A stretch of 64,000 bases of DNA from Thermococcus aggregans (GTDB lineage Archaea > Methanobacteriota_B > Thermococci > Thermococcales > Thermococcaceae): contig NZ_CP099582.1 in NCBI RefSeq assembly GCF_024022995.1, positions 1,302,001 through 1,366,000 of the forward strand. The letters are read 5' to 3'. The notes beneath the pieces are model-generated. The model saw only the letters and a program-made list of their open reading frames with translations. It searched no databases and was not told the DNA's origin. Below are positions 53,661 through 61,888 of this stretch, one piece after another; the stretch's first letter is position 1, and every line of letters starts with the position of its first letter. The translations under genes were made by a program, and so were the position numbers.

Positions 53661-54098
53661 ATGAAAGTATGCATAGTCTATGACTCCAAGCACGGGACAA
53701 CGGAAAAGGTGGCGGAGGCAATAAGAGAAGCCATTGAGAAGTACGCCAGCGTAGAAGTCAAAAGGGCAAGCAATGTAGAAACCCTTAAAGACTGCGAGCT
53801 CATTATTATCGGAACCCCAATTTACTACGAGAGACCTCTAAAAAGCGTCCTTGAGTTTCTGGAGAAGCACTCTGCTGAGCTTGAAGACAAAAAGACGGCA
53901 GTTTTCATCGTTTGCTTTGCAGTTGCATTTGGAAGTCTTGTTAGATGGCACATTCAAAATCATTACATAAAACCCCTAGTTGAGAAAATTCCCGGAGAAA
54001 TCATTGGTACCCTCGTGCTTAAAGGTGGGATTGGAAGTGTAAGCGAAGGCGAAATAGAGAAAGCAAAGAGATGGGCTATAAAGCTTCTAGATTTTTGA
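53661..54098 (+). CDS. Flavodoxin-domain protein
   Basis: A 145-aa flavodoxin-like protein. The FMN phosphate loop is VYDSKHGTTEKVAEAI and the second FMN loop IIGTPIYYERPL. The C-terminal half (FIVCFAVAFGSLVRWHIQNH) resembles menaquinone-dependent protoporphyrinogen oxidase HemG-like proteins, but archaea of this order do not make heme, so it is probably a general electron carrier or oxidoreductase. It overlaps the convergent small membrane gene by 12 nt. Confidence 0.88.
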   Translation: MKVCIVYDSKHGTTEKVAEAIREAIEKYASVEVKRASNVETLKDCELIIIGTPIYYERPLKSVLEFLEKHSAELEDKKTAVFIVCFAVAFGSLVRWHIQNHYIKPLVEKIPGEIIGTLVLKGGIGSVSEGEIEKAKRWAIKLLDF

Positions 54099-54290
54099 TC
54101 TTCTGTCTAGGAGCCATAAGATAAACCCTATCACGCCAATAAACGCGATGATTCCGAGCATTGTTACCAAGAGGTTAGTATACACTATGAGAATTCTCGT
54201 AAGGATTATCAAAAAGATCCCCGCAATGACAAAGCCCAGGATTAGAAAGAGAGTTCCAAATTCTTCTAAGATTCTTCTAAGAGCTCTCAT
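54087..54290 (-). CDS. Small two-helix membrane protein
   Basis: A 67-aa protein with two hydrophobic helices (TLFLILGFVIAGIFLIILT and LLVTMLGIIAFIGVIGFILW) and charged ends (MRALRRILEEFG, LLDRRSKI). A strong GGAGGTGAGG ribosome-binding site stands before ATG 54290. The function is unknown. Confidence 0.75.
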   Translation of the reverse strand: MRALRRILEEFGTLFLILGFVIAGIFLIILTRILIVYTNLLVTMLGIIAFIGVIGFILWLLDRRSKI

Positions 54291-54432
54291 TTCCTCACCT
54301 CCTTTGCGGGCTGGAAGCTTCTCCCTTTACGAGAGGGCAAGTGTATATACATTTTCTTCTCATTTTTTGATTTAAAATTTTTCCAAAAATGCTTATACAG
54401 ATGAAAAGTCTTAAAGATTACTAGGTGATCAC

Positions 54433-55263
54433 ATGAATATTATGGATGAGTTATCCAGAGGAAAGGCAAAAAATCAAAAATCCATTTCAGAACTTATCTC
54501 TCTTAAAGGTAAAAGGAGCCTCATAACTGGTGCCGCCTCAGGAATAGGGAGAGCCACAGCCATTCGCTTTGCAGAAGCTGGTTCTGATTTGATTCTTATT
54601 GATATCAATGAGCCGGAGCTTGAAAAAACAAAGAGTCTTGTGGGAAAATTTGGTGTTGATGTAGAAACATACCAAGTAGACTTATCCAAAAAGGTTGAAA
54701 TAGACACCCTGTGGAAAACCTTAGAGGGGAGAGACCCAGATATACTTGTTAACAACGCTGGAGTTTACTGGTTTAAGGACTTCACGGACATAGACGAGAC
54801 ATTTTATGAAAAAACGATGGCAATAAATCTACATGCAGTCTTCTGGATGTGTCAGCACTTCGTAAAGGCTAGGAAGGATAGAGGAGGCATTATCATAAAC
54901 GTAAGCTCGATAGAAGCATTCCTTCCATTTGCAAAAGGGCTTGTGCATTACGATGTTGCAAAACTCGGCGTCGTAGCCCTAACGAGGGCAATAGCAAGAG
55001 AGTACGGAAAGAAGATAAGAGCCAATGTTATAGTGCCTGGAGGAATAGAAACGGAAGGAGTGAAAAAGCTCAAAAAAGAGGCAATAATGGGCCTAGACGC
55101 AGGGAAAATAGGTCTATCTTTTCACTTCAATGCCCGCCTTCCAATGGGCCGCTTTGGAGACGCTGATGAAGTTGCAAAAGTTATGCTCTTCCTTGCGAGC
55201 GACCTAGCGAGCTACGTTAACGGTGCTATAATTCCGGTAGATGGTGGCTTTCTCTCAACTTAG
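54433..55263 (+). CDS. Short-chain dehydrogenase/reductase
   Basis: A 276-aa SDR of the classical type: LITGAASGIGRATAIRFAEA binds the cofactor, NNAGVYWF follows, INVSS supplies the catalytic serine, and Y/K are in VHYDVAKLG. The aspartate at the end of strand 2 (LIDINEP) indicates NAD rather than NADP. An extra ~25-residue polar N-terminus precedes the core. Substrate is unknown (glucose or 3-oxoacyl-type alcohols are common). GGTGATCAC precedes ATG 54433. Confidence 0.88.
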   Translation: MNIMDELSRGKAKNQKSISELISLKGKRSLITGAASGIGRATAIRFAEAGSDLILIDINEPELEKTKSLVGKFGVDVETYQVDLSKKVEIDTLWKTLEGRDPDILVNNAGVYWFKDFTDIDETFYEKTMAINLHAVFWMCQHFVKARKDRGGIIINVSSIEAFLPFAKGLVHYDVAKLGVVALTRAIAREYGKKIRANVIVPGGIETEGVKKLKKEAIMGLDAGKIGLSFHFNARLPMGRFGDADEVAKVMLFLASDLASYVNGAIIPVDGGFLST

Positions 55264-56160
55264 GCTAAATGGAACTTCTACCTTTTCTCCTTTCTCAATT
55301 TTGTGCAGTTCTTTTCTATAGGCTTCCAACGGTCTGTCTTCCTTTTTTAAGAAGCGGGCAAATGTTAAGGGTTCTTTTTCGAGCTGGGCAAAAAATTCGG
55401 GGTATCTCTTGTCCCTAATTAGGTGATGATCCAAGATAATCTCGGCGTTTGTTTCTTTTATTATCTCATTGAGATTTTTGAGACCCGTTTTCCAGGCTTC
55501 CTTGACTCTATAGCCTTCGAGGTACGTCGGAGGGCCGCCGGTGATTAATACATCAGGCATCTGCTTGATTATCCAATCCTTTGAGGCTTTGTTTAAAAGC
55601 TGAATGTCGCTTGCATGGATTACTCTTTTTCTTCCATCATCAACCATGACCATCACAACAAAGCCGAGTTTCGAGCCTTCGCTTCCATGGGGGACAGCCG
55701 GAGAGAACTCAATTATGAAGTCTCCAAAGTCAAAGAACTTTCCGTCGGCATATTCAATTTTCTTCGCTATTTTTTCTGCCTCTTTAAGGAACGCCTGTGC
55801 TCTTTTTCTCTGGCTAAAGTTTATGTTTTCTGTGGGGTGCTTTATAAGAAGGATTTTCCCGCTGTAAAGTTCCTTCGCTTTTTCAGAAGAAGAGCTTTCG
55901 TAAATACCCTCAAAGAACGGAGTGTGGTGATCGTAATGGTAATGGGAAATCGTTATTATCTGGGCTTTTTTTGAATACTGCTGTATTTTTTCTCTTGCTT
56001 TTTGCAGGGCTTCAAGCTCTGCCTTGGCAGGGGGTAGGGAATAGCGCTTTGGACCCAACGCTACCCCTGGATCGATAAGAATTCCTATCTTTCCAATCTG
56101 CAAAAACGTTGCAAGGCTCCTAACGCCTAAGCTTTCCGATGCAAGCGGGACGAGCTTCAT
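55255..56160 (-). CDS. UPF0282-family metallo-beta-lactamase-fold protein
   Basis: A 301-aa predicted hydrolase. The metal motif is ISHYHYDHHTPF (HxHxDH), with further ligands in PAVPHGSEGS, HASDIQ and LDHHLIRD. The UPF0282 family is conserved in Thermococcales and methanogens and has no established substrate. AAGGTGG precedes ATG 56160. It is convergent with the SDR, overlapping by 9 nt. Confidence 0.88.
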   Translation of the reverse strand: MKLVPLASESLGVRSLATFLQIGKIGILIDPGVALGPKRYSLPPAKAELEALQKAREKIQQYSKKAQIITISHYHYDHHTPFFEGIYESSSSEKAKELYSGKILLIKHPTENINFSQRKRAQAFLKEAEKIAKKIEYADGKFFDFGDFIIEFSPAVPHGSEGSKLGFVVMVMVDDGRKRVIHASDIQLLNKASKDWIIKQMPDVLITGGPPTYLEGYRVKEAWKTGLKNLNEIIKETNAEIILDHHLIRDKRYPEFFAQLEKEPLTFARFLKKEDRPLEAYRKELHKIEKGEKVEVPFSLS

Positions 56161-56235
56161 AGAGCCACCTTAAGTTTTAGGCTTCCGAGCCTCTTAAACT
56201 TAACTTTGGAAGTTATAACTTAAAAGTTCTAACTT

Positions 56236-57324
56236 CTAACTGAAAAGTCTTCTTAGAATTGCAAGCTGGCGTTTGTCCCAAGCTTCTTCGTCAATGACTA
56301 CAAGGAGCACTCCCATATTTACCACTGCAAAATCCTTCAATGATGCCAAAAATTTCGCAATAGACTCAAAACCGTTGTACATCACCAAATACTCTGGACA
56401 GTCTATTACCACGACACCCCTAACGCCCTTTTCTTTTGCCTCTTTAAAATACTCGTTTACAAGATGAGTTATGTATGCGAGGTTTGTTGGGGAAATCCGG
56501 CCTTCTCGCTCTTCAGTGCTCAAATAGTAAACCCTCCATTTTTCTGGCACATTTAAACTTCTAACAAACGCCAGCGCGGGGTAATCCTTGAATTCCTTCT
56601 TTACCTGCTCATACTCTTCCGGAGTTATAACCTTGGCACCAGGCTCTAAAACGACTTTTACTTCAACTGGTTCCTCAAAGAACAAGAACTCTCTGGAAGT
56701 TACAAGCTTTATCATGAAAAACGCCATGCCTACAGAGAGTACAGTACCAATGAGTATCCATGCGAAGTGAAGGCGAAGTATCCACACAAAAGGACAGTGT
56801 GAAAAACTCATTCTTACTAGATAGAGAAGAACGAAGATACCAAATGCAATTGTCAAGATGCCGAGGTAAAAGCTATTTCTTTGTTTTTTGCCCATCGCCA
56901 ATAAAACAAAGCCAGAAAATAGAAAGAAGATTCCAGAAAGAATAACAGAGGGGACTTCAACTGAGGAAAAACTATACGGAAGGTCTAAACGAACTAGGAG
57001 CATACTGTAGAGGGCAAACAGGGGAGGAATAACTCCTATCAGCTCCGGTTTTATTGACGTTCTGAAGTCTCCGTGCTCCTTGAAGTATACCAAAGCTCCG
57101 TATATCAGAGTTCCTGAGAAGAAAGAGTAAAAAATTGCGACCCTTTCCTTATTCCCTGTATAAAACGCTACCTGCATTAGTATGAAAAACATCCAAGCAG
57201 CTGACCAGAAAAAGAGGGCTTTTATCTTGTACTTTAGGTAAGTGTAAACAAGTACCCCAAAAGTTCCGGTAGCTACGAATAAACTAAAAAGATATATGAA
57301 CAATGTCAAATACTCCTCGTTCAT
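56236..57324 (-). CDS. Seven-helix membrane protein with C-terminal DUF835 domain
   Basis: A 362-aa protein. The first 215 residues form about seven hydrophobic helices; the C-terminal 140 residues are a DUF835 domain (WRVYYLSTEEREGRISPTNL, GVRGVVVIDCPEYLVMYNGF, SLKDFAVVNMGVLLVVIDEE). DUF835 is related to degenerate RecA/KaiC-like or signalling domains found mainly in Thermococcales; the role is unknown. A second DUF835 protein is encoded at 58.4 kb on the other side of the tRNA gene. Confidence 0.85.
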   Translation of the reverse strand: MNEEYLTLFIYLFSLFVATGTFGVLVYTYLKYKIKALFFWSAAWMFFILMQVAFYTGNKERVAIFYSFFSGTLIYGALVYFKEHGDFRTSIKPELIGVIPPLFALYSMLLVRLDLPYSFSSVEVPSVILSGIFFLFSGFVLLAMGKKQRNSFYLGILTIAFGIFVLLYLVRMSFSHCPFVWILRLHFAWILIGTVLSVGMAFFMIKLVTSREFLFFEEPVEVKVVLEPGAKVITPEEYEQVKKEFKDYPALAFVRSLNVPEKWRVYYLSTEEREGRISPTNLAYITHLVNEYFKEAKEKGVRGVVVIDCPEYLVMYNGFESIAKFLASLKDFAVVNMGVLLVVIDEEAWDKRQLAILRRLFS

Positions 57325-57403
57325 GCAACCACACCTACATCACACTCCTCTAGTATTTAAGTATAACGCAAATAAATTTAAAGTTCTCATAGTAGAGAGG
57401 AAA

Positions 57404-57416
57404 AAGATTTTTAATC
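57404..57416 (+). promoter_or_regulatory. TATA box of tRNA-Arg(CCG)
   Basis: AAGATTTTTAATC lies about 35-45 nt before the tRNA 5' end. Confidence 0.5.
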
Positions 57417-57448
57417 CCCTTTTTCATGGATATTATCGATATTATCGA

Positions 57449-57526
57449 GGGCCCGTAGCTTAGCCTGGATAGAGCGTCGCCCTCCGGAGGCGAAGGTCGC
57501 GGGTTCAAATCCCGCCGGGCCCGCCA
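57449..57526 (+). tRNA. tRNA-Arg, anticodon CCG, CCA encoded
   Basis: Acceptor GGGCCCG (57449-57455) pairs with CGGGCCC (57516-57522), then G and CCA. The anticodon arm loop is CTCCGGA between CGTCGCC-side and GGCG-side stems, giving anticodon CCG. The T arm is GGGTTCAAATCCC. The gene is intronless, and accessory genes follow it as with the other tRNA-Arg. Confidence 0.96.
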
Positions 57527-57710
57527 TTTCGAACTTTTCTTATTGTGTTTGCTTTTTAAAGGCCCTAAACTTATTTTTTGCAGGCAAAACGGTTTTGTTA
57601 TAAGAATGGTGGTAAAAATGGAAGAGAAGGAAGGAAGCAGTTAGAACTTTAGAAATGTCTAAGAAAGTTCTGTATGAATCCGGATATCCCGGATAACAGA
57701 TGGGAAATTC

Positions 57711-58332
57711 TCAATAAAATAGATTGTGTAAGTCTTCCCAAGACCTTTCCTTTTCTTTTGACTGTTTTTTATCAGGCTTGGTGGATTCTTTGGTATTTTC
57801 TATATGTTTTCTGATACTTTCTATATGCTCTTGCAGGATTTTTGGGAGTTCAGGGACATAGCAACCAAAACTTTCATCTCTTGCAACTATTATGGGAATA
57901 TTTTCGAGGAATCCCCTACTCTCCCTCTTGTCCAAACTATAATCTTCTTTCCTGCTGAAAAGTCCTTTATTCTCTCTACTGCTTCCTCGAGAGAGTGCCT
58001 ATGCTCAACTTCTATTAGTATCGTCCTAAAAGCTATTTCTTCTGCACTTTTTCTAACAAAGAATGTATGCAGAGGCATTCCCATACAATCAGTATAATAT
58101 ATGCCCACTACATCCAGCCTCGTTTGAAACTCGGGGTTGTGTAAACTTATCCATGGGCTCTCTTTTCCGAGAAAAGCATTTGCCATATTAAATTTGAACT
58201 TTTCGATGCTATTTAGTGTTTTACTAATCCAAGCTTCCGTTTTAACAATATATCCCCAGTTTATAAGTGCATTCACTACAACATTCACAACTTCTCCATG
58301 AGAGCATCCTGAGGAATTGTTCCACCCCTCAT
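57711..58332 (-). pseudogene. PD-(D/E)XK-like protein gene with two frameshifts
   Basis: Three reading frames carry successive parts of one protein. The first starts at ATG 58332, 22 nt after TATTTAAA (58351-58358), as a leaderless gene reading MRGGTIPQDALMEKL. The next gives VNVVVNALINWGYIVKTEAW, FQTRLDVVGIYYTD and ILIEVEHRHSLEEAVERI. The last gives ESRGFLENIPIIVARDESFG and a charged tail. The joins lie near 58285 and 57925 (a GGG run). The RLDVV...IEVEH spacing resembles the D...ExK centre of restriction-type nucleases with the lysine replaced. About 205 residues if repaired. Confidence 0.55.
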
Positions 58333-58398
58333 TTTTAGAGTATGAAGATATATTTAAACATCCAACATCCATTGAAGATATTATCTAGTGGTGAGATA

Positions 58399-59263
58399 AT
58401 GTATCTAGACCTCCCTAGAATTCTGATCGGGAGTGTCCTCACGATACTTGGGTTGTCCCTCATTAGGAGGGCATTTGATCACTACAAAAACACTCGAGGG
58501 TCAGGGAAAAAGACTAGCTAAAAACTTTCTAATTTCCGTTTCCCTTTTTACCGCGGGCTCAATCGGGACTGTAATAGACTCTCTAACCAAAGCTCCTTTA
58601 TGGTTTATCATGGGGGTTTTCTACCCTCTCTCTTACCTGCTTTTGGTCTCTTCAGTTGGAGTTTACCTCAGAGCTTTGAGTTCTCAAGAAGCGAGACCAA
58701 GACAACGCCATGAAAAAACTCCAACTTTACCAGTAACTGGAGCATACGCGTTTAAAAAGCCAGCAAGCCCCAAGACATTAGCATTTCTGTCAGAGATTTC
58801 AAGCGGACTGCTTGTGGTGAGCAGAATGAGAAAAGAGTTTTGGATGGAGAAATACCACTTAGAGCCAGATGAATTCATATGGCTAAGCAGAGTGGAGGAA
58901 AAAGATGCCGTAGACCCTACAAAACTCCACGTGCTTCAAGATAAAATTATCAGGTTTTTGAAGGAGAATGGCGGGAAGGCAGTTGTATATTTTGAGGGTG
59001 CTGAATACCTCATCCTTTACAATGATTTTCCCTCGGTTGCAAAGTTTTTGTTCTCGCTAAAAGATCACGTGACTTTTAATGAGTCATTGCTTATTTTGTA
59101 CTTCCCGTTGAATGTTTTAGACAGGGTTCAAGAAAGTATGCTCTTGAGAGAGTTCGAGGAGAAAGAAGAGGAAGAGCTCCTCAGGGAAATTTCCCAAAAA
59201 ATAGTTGCGCGGGCAGTAGAGGGAGAAACTCATGCCAGTGCCTCATGGGATATAAGATCATGA
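58399..59263 (+). pseudogene. Membrane-anchored DUF835 protein gene, frameshifted in an A5 run
   Basis: GGTGAGATA precedes ATG 58399, which opens MYLDLPRILIGSVLTILGLS and a basic stretch ending in a stop after 40 codons. One frame over, from about 58510, the protein goes on: LAKNFLISVSLFTAGSIGTV, more hydrophobic helices, then a DUF835 domain (GGKAVVYFEGAEYLILYNDF, SLKDHVTFNESLLILYF) and an acidic tail. Removing one A from AAAAA at 58507-58511 restores a 287-residue protein. It is the paralog of the DUF835 protein at 56.2 kb, with three helices rather than seven. Confidence 0.7.
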
Positions 59264-59465
59264 GTTTTGGCATAACATTTAATTTTTGAAAATGATTGGG
59301 CTCGGGCTCTTTGAGTGGTGGCTTTAAAAATGGGGCAGAGGCCCAATTTTCCATTTTTCCTGTAATCGTTTCCTTTTATTTAGTATTTTCCCATTAGTAT
59401 GGTTAACGTGCAATAATAAAACTTTTTTAACTTTAAGGACAAAAATTCTATTTGGTGGGTTGATT
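59264..59465. other. Intergenic stretch with a hairpin at 59295-59347
   Basis: ATTGGGC (59295-59301) and GCCCAAT (59341-59347) form a 7-bp stem, with CTCT/AGAG as an inner stem, followed by a T-rich run. It could end transcription of the DUF835 gene. The remainder is AT-rich leader for the next gene; a TATA-like element lies near 59410-59425. Confidence 0.35.
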
Positions 59466-60206
59466 ATGAAAGTTGTAAAGACTGGATGGGAGGATATAGA
59501 TGAGGCTTTGGGTGGTGGGATTATTGAGAGAGGAAGTTTGTTAATAGCGTATGACAAGAGGTCGTTAGGCTGGATACTAGGCTTGAAGATACTTAAAACT
59601 CTGATGGAAAAGGGTGCGATTGGAGTTATTCTCAACACAGCAATGCCAGTCTCCAAGCTTGAATTAAGGACAAGGTGTGCGGGCCTTGATCTTCATAAGC
59701 TTGGAGAGGAAGGGAAACTTTATGTGGTTGACCTTTTTGGCTCTAAGTACGAGGTTCCCTCTAAAAAACCGTACATCCTTCAAATACCAGAGTGGAGTGA
59801 TGAAACAGCCATTGCGAAATTGATCGATTTGTATAATGAGTTAAGCTCTAAAATTCCTAAGGACGTGTTAGTTGTGGCTCTTTTAGCTACCATTGAGGGA
59901 ACTTACTATGAGTTTGGAGAGGATATGATGCACAAGCTAATTAGAGTATCAATTGCAGCCTTGGAAAAAGAGCCTTTAAATGCTTTCAGATTTATTACAG
60001 TTTCACTCGTGAACATGAGTGCTGTTCCAGAGCATATTACTGCTTGGCTCTTCACTCTGAGCGATCAAGTTATAGAATTTGTTTCTCATATAAGCCCCTC
60101 AGGTTTAGAAGAGACTATTTTAGTGCCTAAGTCTGTGATTCCAGAGTTTATGCCACGTCATTACAAAATAAGAGTATCAAAAGAGCACTTTATTAAACTC
60201 TTTTAA
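59466..60206 (+). CDS. KaiC/RecA-like protein without a Walker A motif (DUF257-like)
   Basis: A 246-aa protein whose start, VVKTGWEDIDEALGGGIIER followed by GSLLIAYDKRS, follows the TG..LDE.LGGGI.RG pattern of KaiC-like ATPases, but the P-loop GxxxxGKT is replaced. A later strand (DVLVVALLATIEG) corresponds to the Walker B region without its acidic pair. It probably does not hydrolyse ATP. Related degenerate families (DUF257, DUF835) are expanded in Thermococcales. ATG 59466 is preceded by GGTGGG. Confidence 0.7.
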   Translation: MKVVKTGWEDIDEALGGGIIERGSLLIAYDKRSLGWILGLKILKTLMEKGAIGVILNTAMPVSKLELRTRCAGLDLHKLGEEGKLYVVDLFGSKYEVPSKKPYILQIPEWSDETAIAKLIDLYNELSSKIPKDVLVVALLATIEGTYYEFGEDMMHKLIRVSIAALEKEPLNAFRFITVSLVNMSAVPEHITAWLFTLSDQVIEFVSHISPSGLEETILVPKSVIPEFMPRHYKIRVSKEHFIKLF

Positions 60207-60233
60207 TGCTTCTTTTTCTTCAGGATGCCAAAA

Positions 60234-60411
60234 TTAAAGAGAATACAAGAATAAGTCATTGATGATGCAAAGTTTCTTAATCTCAACTGTAACGCCTTCG
60301 ATTAGTTTTTTTCGTCCATCGTATTCTGTGCTTTTGAGCGCCGAAACCTTAATATCATTTCGAGTAAAAAGAAAGTAAAGCTCAGCCGCTAACAACTTTC
60401 ACTATTTCCAT
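60234..60411 (-). pseudogene. Small gene (58 codons) with a single-base frameshift
   Basis: GTGGAGAAGA precedes ATG 60411. The frame reads MEIVKVVSG and stops; the neighbouring frame continues AELYFLFTRNDIKVSALKST, then EYDGRKKLIEGVTVEIKKL, to a stop at 60234. Removing one G from GG near 60388 joins them. I recognise no family, but the composition is that of a real small protein. Confidence 0.5.
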
Positions 60412-60640
60412 TCTTCTCCACTATGATTGTGATTGTAGGGAATACGCCCTCTGAAGGGGGTACATCTAACAAGATATAGCAAAGTCTTAACTTTAGTAAT
60501 TCTATGAATTTTCAAAAATTATATCATTTTTTGAATATTCTATAACACCTACCCGTGAAAATTGTACATTCTCCAACATAGAGTTTAAATATTCGTAAAG
60601 TATTTAAGGAAAAATGACAAAAAACTGGGTGGTGAGTCAT
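60412..60640. other. Intergenic stretch with the promoter of the DUF257 gene
   Basis: A TATA element GAGTTTAAATATTC (60581-60594) lies about 50 nt before the next start. The rest is AT-rich and without other recognisable elements. Confidence 0.45.
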
Positions 60641-61273
60641 ATGAAAGATAATTCTCATAGAATTTGGGACTCATTGAAGTGGGGAGAGACGGTATTGATA
60701 GAATATGATTCAGTGACGAGTCCAGCTTTGCTGTTTTATTCCTTGATAAACTGGGCGAGAGAAAAAGGACACGAGATCGTAGTGGACGACATTCTGGACA
60801 GTTTTTACTTGTACAAGAGGCATTTAGAGTTGGCTGGCCTCGATACAAGCATTCTGGGCAATATTACAGTTATCAAAATTGGTGGCAGGCTCAGTGTTGG
60901 CCAAGTTATCGGACGTATTGGTATTAAAGAGCCTACAGTTCAGAGCAGTGAGTACAAAAAGATCGTTGACTCCCTGTCAGCTGAAACAATAATTAACCCG
61001 ATTTTGGGGTTTGAAAAGTTGCTGTTCATGTCTGAATCCAAAGAAGAAGTTTTAAGTATGACAAATACTATTTTGTCTTTCAGTGAATCTGCTAGGACAG
61101 CACTCTACTTCGTTAATGTTAATTTGATTAAGGAGACCACTAGCGGGGCTTTACCATTGCTTGAAGAGATTGCGACTACTGTGATTAGAATGCACAAGAG
61201 AGAAAGAAAGACTTTCTTTAATGTTGTGAAGTCTGTGAACAATGAGATTGACGGAGTAGAAGTGGAGATTTAA
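60641..61273 (+). CDS. DUF257-family protein
   Basis: A 210-aa protein of the Thermococcales-specific DUF257 family, seen in IWDSLKWGETVLIEYDSVTS, HEIVVDDILDSFYLYKRHLE and GLDTSILGNITVIKIGG. The fold resembles a RecA/KaiC domain stripped of its ATP site. Its role is unknown; paralogs are numerous in Pyrococcus and Thermococcus. ATG 60641 follows GGTGAGTCAT. Confidence 0.75.
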   Translation: MKDNSHRIWDSLKWGETVLIEYDSVTSPALLFYSLINWAREKGHEIVVDDILDSFYLYKRHLELAGLDTSILGNITVIKIGGRLSVGQVIGRIGIKEPTVQSSEYKKIVDSLSAETIINPILGFEKLLFMSESKEEVLSMTNTILSFSESARTALYFVNVNLIKETTSGALPLLEEIATTVIRMHKRERKTFFNVVKSVNNEIDGVEVEI

Positions 61274-61299
61274 CTTCCAAGCCTCAACGGGCTTCTTTT

Positions 61300-61479
61300 T
61301 CATTTCTTTTTTCTTAAAAGAGCTTTTTGCATTAAAGGGTATACATTATAACCCAATCCAAATCCAATAAATAGCATGCCAACAAGTTTATTACTATTTA
61401 AGAGAGCAATTCCCACTACAACCAGACCAGCTCCCAATGTATCGAAACCGGTTCTTGATGTATTGTCTTGAATTTTCAT
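61300..61479 (-). CDS. Small two-helix membrane protein, coupled pair, second gene
   Basis: A 59-aa protein: a polar start (MKIQDNTSRTGFD), hydrophobic helices TLGAGLVVVGIALL and LVGMLFIGFGLGYNV, and a basic tail LLRKKK. The ATG overlaps the stop of the upstream small membrane gene (ATGA), which indicates translational coupling. Function unknown. Confidence 0.6.
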   Translation of the reverse strand: MKIQDNTSRTGFDTLGAGLVVVGIALLNSNKLVGMLFIGFGLGYNVYPLMQKALLRKKK

Positions 61480-61688
61480 TCTTCAAAAAACCCCTTTCCA
61501 ATTAATACTCCTACCACAATACCCATAAGAGATAATATTAATGGGCCAACATCTCCTCTGGATAGCAATATTCCAATTACCGGGAACGTAGAAACAATAC
61601 CAATAAAAGCTTTTCTTGGAATTGTTATGAACTCTTTTGATTTTTTATTTATTTCTTTGGTCATATATACAGTTTCAACATTTTTCAA
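61476..61688 (-). CDS. Small two-helix membrane protein, coupled pair, first gene
   Basis: About 62-70 aa: a basic N-terminus (MTKEINKKSKEFITIPRK) then AFIGIVSTFPVIGILLS and GPLILSLMGIVVGVLIGKG. The start is uncertain: TTG 61688, ATG 61664, or ATG 61695, which has AAGGAGAT upstream but is one base out of frame across a TTTT run. If the last is right, this gene too carries a frameshift. The stop overlaps the next gene by 4 nt. Confidence 0.55.
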   Translation of the reverse strand: MKNVETVYMTKEINKKSKEFITIPRKAFIGIVSTFPVIGILLSRGDVGPLILSLMGIVVGVLIGKGFFEE

Positions 61689-61888
61689 AACTCATCTTTG
61701 TATCTCCTTAAATTTATCTCCATTAGAGAACAGAACAGCGTATTATTGGGGTATTCAGTTCCGCGCTCTAATTGGAGTTTTCTTCGCATTCGTTCTAATC
61801 TTCTTTGCTTTATAAATGTTTGCACATGCGGAAGCCCTTTTATTTCTCAGTATGGGCAGACTCCCAAATAAAGAAAATTGAAAAAAGC

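Noticed and set aside
57449-57526. tRNA-Arg(CCG) as a second integration site
   Set aside because: No integrase-like frame continues past its 3' end and no duplicated 3' segment is seen downstream, though accessory genes follow it.
10842-59263. Frameshifts dismissed as sequencing errors
   Set aside because: Error should also hit the much longer intact housekeeping sequence with equal or longer homopolymers; none was seen there. Resequencing is still the decisive test.
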